DNA of 20,677 bases from Branchiostoma floridae (taxonomy: Eukaryota; Chordata; Leptocardii; Amphioxiformes; Branchiostomatidae). Position 1 is the stretch's first letter; the number at the start of each line of letters is the position of its first letter. Below the pieces are notes generated by a model that saw only the letters and a list, made by a program, of their open reading frames with translations, was not told where the DNA came from and ran no database searches. This document shows, in pieces, positions 8,257 through 17,620 of the stretch. The position numbers and the translations under genes were made by a program. The stretch lies in the NCBI RefSeq assembly GCF_000003815.2, contig NC_049992.1, positions 9,353,204 through 9,373,880 on the forward strand. Reading direction: 5' to 3'.

Positions 8257-11200
8257 TGGAAAAATACTGAAGGAAATCATACTTTCACTATTCCGAAAGC
8301 GCTCTCACATCGACCAAAGTTCGCACTCACTCAGACCCCAAAAAGCGCTCACTCCTACAGCCGGGTTGGCAAGGAAGTCTCCCGAAGTGAGAGAACTTTT
8401 TGTTCTGTGTGTGAGAGAGAATTTTAGCGTTGTGTGTCGGCAAAAGATTGATTGTCAAGACAATATCTTTAATATTTGGTATAAGTGATTGGTATTGTAA
8501 AGTGTATATCGTTACAAACTAAACAAAAGGTCTGCGTTTATTTTGCGTTTTAAGTAAAAAATACTAAAAGAAGTTGTTCTTTCACTACTCCAAAAGCGCT
8601 CTCACATCGACAAAAGTTCGCACTCACTCAGACCCAAAAAATCGCTCACTCCTACAGCCGCGATTGGAAGGAAGCCTGCCGAAGTGAGAGAACTTTTTGT
8701 TCTGTGTGTGAGAGAGAATTTTAGCGTTGTGTGTCGGAAAAAGATTGATTGTCAAGACAATATCTTTAATATTTGGTATAAGTAATTGTTATTGTATGGT
8801 GTATATCGTTACAAACTCAAAAAAATGCCAGTGATTATTTTGCGTTTTATTAAAAAAATACTTAAAGAAGTTGTTCTTTCACTACTCCAAAAGCGCTCTC
8901 ACAAAGACAAAAGTTCGCACTCACTCAGACCCCAAAAAGCGCTCACTCCTCCAGCCGCGTTGGCAGGGAAGCTTCCCGAAGTGAGAGAACTTTTTGTTCT
9001 GTGTGTGAGAGAGAATTTCAGCGTTGTGTGTCGGAGAAAGATTGATTGTCCAGACAATATCTTTAATATTTGGTATAAGTGATTGTTATTGTATAGTGTA
9101 TATCGTTACAAACTAGACAAAATGTCAGTGTTTATTTTGAGTTTTAAGTAAAAAATACTAAAAGAAGTTGTTCTTTCACTACTCCAAAAAGCGCTCTCAC
9201 ATCGACAAAAGTTCGCACTCACTCAGACCCCAAAAAGCGCTCACTCCTACAGCCGGGTCGGCAAGGAAGCCTCCCGAAGTGAGAGAAATTTTTGTTCTGT
9301 GTGTGAGAGAGAATTTTAGCGTTGTGTGTCGGAAAAAGATTGATTGTCAAGACAATATCTTTAATATTTGGTATAAGTGATTGGTATTGTAAAGTGTATA
9401 TCGTTACAAACTAAACAAAAGGTCTGCGTTTATTTTGCGTTTTAAATAAAAAATACTAAAAGAAGTTGTTCTTTCACTACTCCAAAAGCGCTCTCACATC
9501 GACAAAAGTTCGCACTCACTCAGACCCAAAAAATCGCTCACTCCTACAGCCGCGATGGCAAGGAAGGCTACCGAAGTGAGAGAACTTTTTGTTCTGTGTG
9601 TGAGAGAGAATTTTAGCGTTGTGTGTCGGAAAAAGATTGATTGTCAAGACAATATCTTTAATATTTGGTATAAGTGATTGGTATTGTAAAGTGTATATCG
9701 TTACAAACTAAACAAAAGGTCTGCGTTTATTTTGCGTTTTAAGTAAAAAATACTAAAAGAAGTTGTTCTTTCACTACTCCAAAAGCGCTCTCACATCGAC
9801 AAAAGTTCGCACTCACTCAGACCCAAAAAATCGCTCACTCCTACAGCCGCGTTGGCAGGGAAGCCTCCCGGAGTGAGAGAACTTTTTGTTCTGTGGGTGA
9901 AAGAGAATTTCAGCGTTGTGTGTCGGATAAAGATTGATTGTTAAGACAATATATTTAATATTTGGTATAAGTGATTGTTATTGTATGGTGTACATCCGGT
10001 TACAAACTGAAAAAAATGCCAGTGATTATTTTGCGTTTTTAGTAAAAAATACTTAAAGAAGTTGTTCTTTCACTACTCCAAAAGCGCTCTCACATCGACA
10101 AAAGTTCGCACTCACTCAGACCCAAAAAATCGCTCACTCCTACAGCCGCGTTGGCAGGGAAGCCTGCCGAAGTGAGAGAACTTTTTGTTGTGTGGGTGAA
10201 AGAGAATTTCAGCGTTGTGTGTCGGAGAAAGATTGATTGTCAAGACAATATCTTTAATATTTGGTATAAGTGATTGTTATTGTATGGTGTACATCCGGTT
10301 ACAAACTAGACAAAATGTCAGTGTTTATTTTGAGTTTTTAGTAAAAAATACTTAAAGAAGTTGTTCTTTCACTACTCTAAAAGCGCTCTCACAACGACAA
10401 AAGTTCGCACTCACTCAGACCCAAAAAATCGCTCACTCCTCCAGCCGCGTTGGCAGGGAAGCCTCCCGAAGTGAGAGAACTTTTTGTTCTGTGTGTGAGA
10501 GAGAATTTCAGCGTTGTGTGTCGGAGAAAGATTGATTGTCAAGACAATATCTTTAATATTTGGTATAAGTGATTGTTATTGTATAGTGTATATCGTTACA
10601 AACTAGACAAAATGTCAGTGTTTATTTTGAGTTTTAAGTAAAAAATACTAAAAGAAGTTGTTCTTTCACTACTCTAAAAGCGCTCTCACAACGACAAAAG
10701 TTCGCACTCACTCAGACCCAAAAAATCGCTCACTCCTCCAGCCGCGTTGGCAGGGAAGCCTGCCGAAGTGAGAGAACTTTTTGTTCTGTGTGTGAGAGAG
10801 AATTTCAGCGTTGTGTGTCGGAGAAAGATTGATTGTCAAGACAATATCTTTAATATTTGGTATAAGTGATTGTTATTGTATAGTGTATATCGTTACAAAC
10901 TAGACAAAATGTCAGTGTTTATTTTGAGTTTTAAGTAAAAAATACTAAAAGAAGTTGTTCTTTCACTACTCCAAAAGCGCTCTCACAAAGACAAAAGTTC
11001 GCACTCACTCAGACCCCAAAAAGCGCTCACTCCTACAGCCGCGTTGGCAGGGAAGCCTGCCGAAGTGAGAGAACTTTTTGTTCTGTGTGTGAGAGAGAAT
11101 TTCAGCGTTGTGTGTCGGATAAAGATTGATTGTCAATACAATTTTTTTTAATATTTGGTATAAGTGATTGGTATTGTAAAGTGTATATCGTTACAAACTA

Positions 11201-11611
11201 AACAAAATGTCTGCGTTTATTTTGGGTTTTAAGTAAAAAATTCTAAAAGAAGTTGTTCTTTCACTACTCCAAAAGCGCTCTCACATCGACAAAAGTTCGC
11301 ACTCACTCAGACCCAAAAAATCGCTCACTCCTACAGCCGCGATGGCAAGGAAGCCTGCCGAAGTGAGAGAACTTTTTGTTCTGTGTGTGAGAGAGAATTT
11401 TAGCGTTGTGTGTCGGAAAAAGATTGATTGTCAAGACAATATCTTAATACTTGGTATAAGTGATTGTTATTGTATAGTGTATATCGTTACAAACTAGACA
11501 AAATGTCAGCATTTATTTTGAGTTTTAAGTAAAAAATACTAAAAGAAGTTGTTCTTCACTACTCCAAAAGCGCTCTCAAATCGACAAAAGTTCGCACTCA
11601 CTCAGACCCAA
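8257..11611 (+). repeat. Homogeneous 297-bp array block
   Basis: Eleven complete cores at 8346, 8643, 8940, 9238, 9535, 9832, 10131, 10430, 10727, 11024 and 11322, spaced 297-299 bp, plus the start of a twelfth cut by an insertion. Neighbouring units differ by only a handful of bases (for example ACATCGAC, ACAACGAC or ACAAAGAC after CTCTC), far less than units elsewhere, and variants recur in alternating pairs. This is the signature of recent unequal exchange or slippage. The left arm has ten fewer units between the same landmarks. Confidence 0.93.
8300..8437 (+). other. Example of the conserved unit core: phased CTCAC/GTGAG dyad
   Basis: In this representative unit three similar words on one strand, CGCTCTCAC (8300), CGCACTCAC (8322) and CGCTCACTC (8346), are followed by two inverted words, GTGAGAGAA (8387) and GTGAGAGAG (8411). 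Spacings on each side are 22-24 bp, about two helical turns. The core then ends with GTGTGTCGG. This is the part best conserved between short and long units. The arrangement would fold as an imperfect hairpin or present phased protein sites; which, if either, is unknown. Confidence 0.6.
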
Positions 11612-12153
11612 CAAGACTGGCAATAAAAATGTATTATTGCCATGACGACGATTGAGGGTACAACAATACAGCTCAAATCAGAAATAGACTGGAACTTCCC
11701 TGTCGCACTATCCCTGGCACAATATACTAGCCCACCTGTAACATAAACCTACAGCCAGCAGAAATGTACTATCCCCGGTACAGCACAATGGTCTGCCAGT
11801 GACCTAAACCTACAGCTGAGCACTACAGAAGTATTTCCTATCTGCCTGTGACGTATGGCTTGAACAAGCTCTAGAAAAGAAAATGCATCCTTCATAACAT
11901 AACATAACAACCAAGACAACGTGATCCATTGTGCAGAGTTCTAGTGTCTAGTTTCAAAGGACAAATTCCTCCAGGGAGCAAGCGTGACCTACATTCCACC
12001 ATTGCATACCAGAGATACATCTGGAACAGATTTGGGGGGGAGGGCTTGCATACCCAGCATACTGCATTCCTGTGGAAATGCCTGTGCAATTCCTAGAATT
12101 TTTGCAGACTGAATGCAAAATATACCACTTGACGACTCCCCTGAGGCGTCGTC
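11612..12153 (+). mobile_element. 542-bp insertion in the A-tract of a repeat unit
   Basis: The unit is cleanly split within GACCCAAAAAATCGCTC: the left part ends at CCCAA and the right part resumes with AAAAAATCGCTC at 12154. The cores at 11322 and 12161 are 839 bp apart, 542 more than one unit less its usual variation. Both ends of the insert carry hairpins: a perfect 9-bp stem with 7-base loop at 11618-11642 (TGGCAATAA paired with TTATTGCCA), and GACGAC paired with GTCGTC at 12131-12153. TGACGACG near the left end is also the inverse of CGTCGTCA across the right end. It includes a run of seven G near 12033. No counterpart is seen in the left arm. The family is not recognised. Confidence 0.7.
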
Positions 12154-14312
12154 AAAAAATCGCTCACTCCTACAGCCGCGATGGCAGGGAAGCCTCCCGG
12201 AGTGAGAGAACTTTTTGTTCTGTGGGTGAAAGAGAATTTTAGCGTTGTGTGTCGGATAAAGATTGATTGTCAAGACAATATCTTTAATATTTGGTATAAG
12301 CGATTGTTATTGTATAGTGTATATCGTTACAAACTAAACAAAATGTCAGCATTTATTTTGCGTTTGAAGTGAAAAGATTCTGAAGGAAGTTATTCTTTCA
12401 CTATTCCGAAAGCGCTCTCACATCGACAAAAGTTCGCACTCACTCAGACCCAAAAAATCGCTCACTCCTACAGCCGCGATGGCAGGGAAGCCTCCCGGAG
12501 TGAGAGAACTTTTTGTTCTGTGGGTGAAAGAGAATTTTAGCGTTGTGTGTCGGATAAAGATTGATTGTCAAGACAATATCTTTAATATTTGGTATAAGCG
12601 ATTGTTATTGTATAGTGTATATCGTTACAAACTAAACAAAATGTCAGCATTTATTTTGCGTTTGAAGTGAACTTGAAGATTCTGAAGGAAGTTATTCTTT
12701 CACTACTCCGAAAGCGCTCTCACATCGACAAAAGTTCGCTCTCACTCAGACACAAAAAATCGCTCACTCCTCCAGCCGCGATGGCAGGGAAGCCTCCCGA
12801 AGTGACAGAACTTTTTCTTCTGTAGGTGAGAGAGAATTCTAGCGTTGAGTGTCGGAAAAAGATTGATCGTCAAGACAATGTCTTTGGTTTAAGTGATTGT
12901 TAGTGTATGATGTATATCGTTTCAAACTATACAAAATATCAGTTTTTAATATGCGCTTGAAGTAAAGAAATACTGAAGGAAGTTAGTCTTTCACAATTCC
13001 GAAAGCGCTCTCACATCGACCAAATTTCGCTCTTACTCAGACCAAAAAAAATCGCTCACTCCTCCAGCCGGGTTGGCGGGGAAAGCCCCCGAGGTGAGAG
13101 AACTTTTTGTTCTGTGGGTGAGAGAGAATTTCTGCGTTGTGTGTCGGAATAATATGATTGTCGAGGAAATGTATATAAATATAACAGAATGTGATTGTTA
13201 AAATGGTTTATTATTGGAAACTGAAGAAAATAACACCGTTCATTCCCCTTTAGAAGTAAATAAACCTCCAGGAAGTTATTCTTTCACTACTCCAAAAGCG
13301 CTCTCACATCGACAAAATTTCGCTCTCACTCAGACCCAAAAAAATCGCTCACTCCTCCAGCCGGGTTGGCAAGGAAGCCTCCGAGGTGAGAGAACTTTTT
13401 GTTCTGTGGGTGAGAGAGAATTTTCGCGTTGTGTGTCGGAAAAAGATTGATTGTCAAGACAATATCTTTATATATAAGTGATTATTATTGTAGGATATAT
13501 ATTGTTTCAAACTGAACAAAATGTCAGTTGTTGATTTGCGTTTAAAGTTAACAAACCTCTATGAAGTTATTCTTCCACTACTCCGAAAGCGCTCTCACAT
13601 CGATCAAGATTCGCTCTCACTCAGACCAAAGTAATCGCTCACTCCTCCAGCCGGGTTGGTAGGGGAAGCCTCGCGGAGTGAGAGAACTTTTTGTTCTGTG
13701 GGTGACAGAGAATTTCAGCGTTGTGTGTCGGAATAATATGATTGTCGAGGAAATGTCTAAAATATAACAGAATGTCATTGTTAAAAGGTTTATTAGTGGA
13801 AACAAGAAAATGACACTGTTCATTGCCATTTGGAAGTTAAGAAAACTCAATGAAGTTATTCTTCCACTACTCCGAAAGCGCTCTCACATCGACCAAATTT
13901 CGCTCTCACTCAGACCAAAAAAATCGCTCACTCCTCCAGCCTGATCGGCGGGGAAAGCCTCCGAGGTGAGAGAACTTTTTGTTCCGTGGGTGAGAGAGAA
14001 TTTCTGCGTTGTGTGTCGGAATGATATGATTGTCGAGGAAATGTCTATAATATAACAGAATGTCATTTTTGAAAAGGTTTATTATTGGAAACTGAAGAAA
14101 ATGACGCTGTTCATTGCCTTTAAGAAGATAAGAAAACTCAAGCAAATTATTCTTGCACTATTCCGAAAGCGCTCTCACATCGACCAAATTTCGCTCTCAC
14201 TCAGACGAAAAAATCGCTCACTCCTACAGCCGGGTTGGCAGGGAAAGCCTCCCGAAGTGAGAGAACTTTTTGTGCTGTGTGTGAGAGAGAATTGTAGTGT
14301 TTGTGTGTCGGA
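12154..14312 (+). repeat. Right-arm array, outer segment
   Basis: Eight cores at 12161, 12459, 12761, 13053, 13346, 13636, 13925 and 14215. The first two units are near-perfect duplicates of each other over about 200 bp. From about 12840 the units shift to the other subtypes: one GTTGAGTGTCGG unit, then units of about 290 bp with GATTGTCGAGGAAATG linkers. The array decays after GTGTGTCGG at about 14312, its outer right edge. The piece 12706-13066 is the inverted match of 1-360. Confidence 0.93.
12840..14312 (+). repeat. Higher-order block, copy 2
   Basis: Second copy of the multi-unit block seen at 5640-7150, same orientation and same subtype order. Paired members include 13790-13860 with 6590-6655 (TTATTAGTGGAAACAAG) and 14040-14130 with 5970-6060. 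One unit near 13440-13560 has a linker intermediate between the two subtypes, suggesting conversion or an ancestral form. Confidence 0.7.
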
Positions 14313-15079
14313 ATAAAAATGTCTGCTGTATCAAAGAATAGTTTGTCTTTGGAAAGAATAATTCGATATGTGTTTGAGAGTTGATTTCTGCGTGTGTTTG
14401 AGACAAAAAATTGCACATTTGTTGACGCGCCATATTCTCATGGTGTCTGCACTATGTGAAGAATGCAATCAACCCCCAAAACTTTAAAGTCGCCGTACTT
14501 ATACATCCGAACAAGGATCTTTTAAACTGTTCTCTTCAGGGACGGATTTTTTTCCACCTTAAGCTTTCTTACCATGGGTGTCTGACTTGCAGAAACTTTT
14601 TGCTGTGTATGTGGAAAAAAATCAGCCTCAGTTTTTGGATAATATTTGTTTTTACAGATATTATGTATGACTGCACGAACGATCTGAAAGAGTATCTAAG
14701 AAAGATTTCGAGCGTGCAAGTTTGAGTCGGTGAAGGACAACTTATATGACATGTGTGCGTGCATTCTTTGAATCCAGAGACATTCCAGCTAAGGTATATT
14801 TCAAATACATGTCTCTATGGGAAAAGGGCAAATCATATAAACTATATAACAGGTCAAAAGTCAAAGTCATGCTGGCCATTGTATCATTAATGCTGAAATA
14901 GAAATGGATTTGAATACCGGTCACGGTATTCACTTAAAGAATATAATAGCCTCTATATTGAAGAATAAAGTACATGTTGAACCGAGAAACCATCTGTATA
15001 TGCTTGCATTTATAACATTTATGAAGAATGATATAGGAAAACACATGGTAAAAAAATCACCTTTTGAAAAGCTGTGACT
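14313..15079. other. Array fringe and unassigned AT-rich sequence
   Basis: Up to about 14420 there are decayed echoes of the unit (GTGTTTGAGAGTTGATT, then GTGTGTTTGAGAC). The rest is AT-rich, with no open frame that looks like a gene, no RNA gene and no repeat I recognise. Confidence 0.6.
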
Positions 15080-15224
15080 GTGTGCGAAGTTTTTCAACTT
15101 TGGAGTGGGAGAGAAAAATCTGTCGATGTGTGCGACCTTTTCCAACGGTTGTGTGAGAGAGAAAAATCTGTCTGTGTGTGAGAACTTTTTCAACCCTTCT
15201 GTGTGAGAGAAAATTCGTTCTATG
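15080..15224 (+). repeat. 48-bp minisatellite, three copies
   Basis: GTGTGCGA or GTGTGAGA begins copies at 15080, 15128 and 15176, exactly 48 bp apart. Each copy has the order GTGTGMGA, CTTTTTCAAC, then GTGTGAGAGAGAAAA or a variant, then ATCTGT. The same order of words, GTGAGAGAACTTTTT then GTGTGTGAGAGAGAA, forms the conserved core of the 297-bp units, so the two repeats are probably related. Because 48 is a multiple of three, frames stay open across it; I do not read that as coding. Confidence 0.88.
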
Positions 15225-15225
15225 T

Positions 15226-15625
15226 ATACGTTTAATTTTGCAACACTTGGCCCCCAATAGGCAAGGTCAGACAAAGTATACACAGTTTACATAATTTTAA
15301 GTCCTAATGAGTGTCATAAGTTCATACACAATTCTACATACATAGTACAAAATACACAATAGTGAGAGCTGCTACATTTCGGTCGTTTTTGTTGCTTTAA
15401 GAGTGTCTAAGGGGAAGTCAGAGTTGGGGCTGTGCGTATGTCTGGAGGTAGACTGTTCCAGATGTTGGGTCCACGATAGGCGATGGCTCTTCTGAAGGTT
15501 TCTCGCTGGGGGTTTTGGGACAGCAAGTTGATAGCTTGTGCTTTGCCTGGTTGTTCTTGTGCTATGGTCCCGGCAGTAGACAAACATCTGACCCATGTAG
15601 GGTGGAAGTTTGTACTTCAGAGCTT
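15226..15625 (-). pseudogene. 3' end of a non-LTR retrotransposon (frameshifted ORF2 tail and 3' UTR)
   Basis: On the minus strand, conceptual translation near 15400-15490 gives AIAYRGPNIWNSLPPDIRTAP. The YRG..IWNSLPPDIR pattern is typical of the extreme C-terminus of reverse-transcriptase ORFs in LINE-type retrotransposons. The preceding part (about 15490-15590, with HSTRTTRQSTSYQLAVPKPP) is in another frame, and a third frame is needed for the last dozen residues, so at least two frameshifts have occurred. No reverse transcriptase or endonuclease motifs lie upstream (higher coordinates), so the copy is 5'-truncated to a few hundred bases. About 15226-15365 is likely its 3' UTR, including CTGACCTTGCCTATTGGGGG. 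It is a dead fragment; the exact clade is not determinable here. Confidence 0.65.
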
Positions 15626-16702
15626 ACTTAAATATCAGTTGACATTAAGTGGTGCTTGGTGGTTCGCGGGAGACTCCGTCCACGTCTCTGCACCACATAT
15701 TTGTTATGATTTACAGTACAGGTTACCGAATAGCTAGCTCTTAACTTCCCCCTGAACTTTAAAACCTTGAAGGATATATTACACACTTGGACACTGTTGC
15801 CGAGCGTTGTACACATGGCCTCATCTACACCCAAAGAAAGAAAAATGTCCAGGCAAAAGACTGAACCAAAGGCATCATTTTCACAGCTCTTTTTGATACA
15901 TAAAGGAACAAGTCATTGTGATGGTTTCCTATATGACGAGAAAAATTCAAGTCATATAAAGTTATTCAGAAACAGTTTCTTTGCAAGGCCGTTTAATATC
16001 TATGGGCTATATTTCAGAAATAGGTCAAATATGTAATTTGCAGACTAAAACGTAATAGTTCTAAATTAGCTCACGTTTTCTGATTTCTTCTTTGAACAAA
16101 CACTTCCAAGGAAACAGCCAATTGTGTAGGGTAAATATTGTCTGCATTTTGTGTTGATCTCGCTAGACGTCCTTTTTGTAACCACCCACTGCAAACACAC
16201 GCACTAACCTCTGTGACGGAATGTGTAACTGTGTACGTGCCTCTTCTCTTGAGACACCAAGATTACATCATTAACACATCGGATCTACATCCCGTAACTC
16301 ATCTCATTGTAGAGATTCCTTGGATATCAAAACTATGAAGTGAATCGATGAAATAATGCAACAGGCAAGAGTGTTGTGTCATATCTTTATTTCTAAGTAA
16401 CGAGACCATTGATTGTACTATTTTTACATGTAGGCTCCCAGGTCTTCATTTTTCGGTTTTTATAGTTCTTTATTCGCCGTATATTCCGGACTTCCCCAAC
16501 TGGAATTCTGAAGAAGATATCACCAATTAGTGTTTTGTTCAAATAAAGCAAGTGAATAGATACGGATGTTATTTGTTTGCTTTTGTTTATTTCATATAAT
16601 CCGGAAAACCACATTTCTGTGCAACAGATCAGTTTTACATGTACATTAGGTAAAACCACCATGCATAAGTCCGGACTGGTAGGTTTAATCCACTAAGGCT
16701 TA
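15626..16702. other. Unassigned intergenic or intronic sequence
   Basis: About 1.1 kb with no convincing coding frame, RNA gene or repeat. It contains ordinary AT-rich sequence and TACATGTA-type words (near 16430 and 16638) that are common in marine invertebrate genomes. Short open frames on both strands look like chance. Confidence 0.55.
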
Positions 16703-16891
16703 GGTCACATTTCCAAATGGGGCCCAGCCGGGCAGCTTTAAGGGACGAAAAGAATGATATAAAAGACATAAAAATATACAAAATGTCAAAATAAGATTCA
16801 TGCGCATGATTTATGTATATTTCTAGGTATATATTTTGATTTATTTCGTTTCTTAAAACATCTCGGCCGGGCCCCGGTTTGGAAATGTGAC
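16703..16891. mobile_element. 189-bp MITE with ~30-bp TIRs and TTA flanks (PIF/Harbinger-like)
   Basis: The left end GGTCACATTTCCAAATGGGG and the inverse of the right end, GTCACATTTCCAAACCGGGG, pair with few mismatches, and the pairing extends through GGGCCCAGCCGGGC on the left and GGCCGGGCCCC on the right. Direct TTA triplets flank the element (16700-16702 and 16892-16894). Three-base TTA/TAA target duplications are characteristic of PIF/Harbinger transposons. The interior is about 110 bp of AT-rich, non-coding sequence. One terminal base is missing on the right, so the exact boundary is uncertain by a base. Confidence 0.7.
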
Positions 16892-16922
16892 TTACGCATA
16901 TCACAGGGATAGACCCGCTTAT

Positions 16923-17127
16923 TCTCATCGGTACGTGTGGTGGGATCTTTAACGTCCTTGAGATGTGGCTTTCCTCAGACATGGGATTTCCTGCTTTTCG
17001 TCCCATCTGCAAAAACGTCCCTAACTGAAGCTACAACTAGGTTCTAATTCTCACCAGAGCTGAGGGACAAAATTGGTGCTAAATGCACAACTTTGGGGCC
17101 TAAATGGGATTCAAACCCAGACCGAAT
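16923..17127 (-). mobile_element. tRNA-derived SINE-like repeat, minus strand, head truncated
   Basis: The forward strand shows GTGGGATCTTTAACGTCC, then a CTCAGACATGGGATTTCC-like stretch, then GTCCCATCTGC, an order I recall from a widespread invertebrate SINE body read in reverse. At 17109-17123 the minus strand reads CTGGGTTTGAATCCC, a B box with one change from GGTTCGANTCC, as expected for the tRNA-derived head. The A-box part should lie just beyond, but the sequence is cut at 17127 by the long-TIR element. Family identity is from memory and the head is incomplete. Confidence 0.5.
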
Positions 17128-17261
17128 CTTAAGAGCGAATGTCTGTAAGGGTCAAACAATGGTGGCACCGGTCAAAAAATAGATTTGGCTCCTTTTTTGC
17201 ACAGTGATAGTACTTGGTACACAACCCCTCAAAATAGCTTTCTTTCTTCTCAGAACCCCTC

Positions 17262-17275
17262 GTTGCCATGGCAAC
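17262..17275. promoter_or_regulatory. Perfect 14-bp palindrome matching the RFX X-box
   Basis: GTTGCCATGGCAAC fits the X-box consensus bound by RFX transcription factors (GTNRCC, short spacer, RGYAAC). It occurs at the mirror position 20332-20345 in the other arm. Whether it is bound is unknown. Confidence 0.4.
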
Positions 17276-17620
17276 AGGCCAAAGAAGTTTGGGGGCCATT
17301 TTGCCGGATTTGAGCATTTCAAAAACATGAAAATTGGCCAACTTAAGGGCACTATCACTGAACAATGCTCTAACTAAACAACAAAGGCAGAATATGCTGA
17401 TCAGAGCAATGCCTAAACTTTTATGAAATAGCAGTAAAGTTAATCTCCTGTAAATTCTAAGGCCCTGGGCAGCCTGAATACAATACACTGTTTTCAGGTT
17501 CTAAAGAATCTGAAATTTTGCCCAACTTCAAAGCACTGAAAGTCCATAAGTATAAAATATTTTCGCTTGCAATTTACTACAAATAATAACCTACTATAGG
17601 GCTATTAGATGAATGCTAGC

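Noticed and set aside
5391-14312. Recurrent 60-98 codon open frames in the array ending in NIFNIWYK
   Set aside because: They recur because the repeat recurs. Two forward frames and a reverse frame are open over the same GC-richer core, starts differ between units, and unit-to-unit indels are not multiples of three. No family is recognised. A codon-substitution test across the 38 units would be the decisive check.
1-14312. CRISPR array
   Set aside because: The period is about 297 bp with similarity over the whole unit, not short identical repeats with unique spacers, and the setting is an animal nuclear genome.
14456-14725. 89-codon forward frame
   Set aside because: It lacks an ATG start, has AT-driven composition and resembles nothing recognisable.
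14930-15283. Minus-strand frame with 16-residue repeats over the minisatellite
   Set aside because: The 48-bp period keeps any frame open through the repeats. No start, promoter or family evidence supports a gene.
17129-17488. 119-codon minus-strand frame in the left arm of the TTAA element
   Set aside because: The mirror copy is broken by one extra C, the stop codon comes from the TTAA boundary, and the translation shows no transposase motif.
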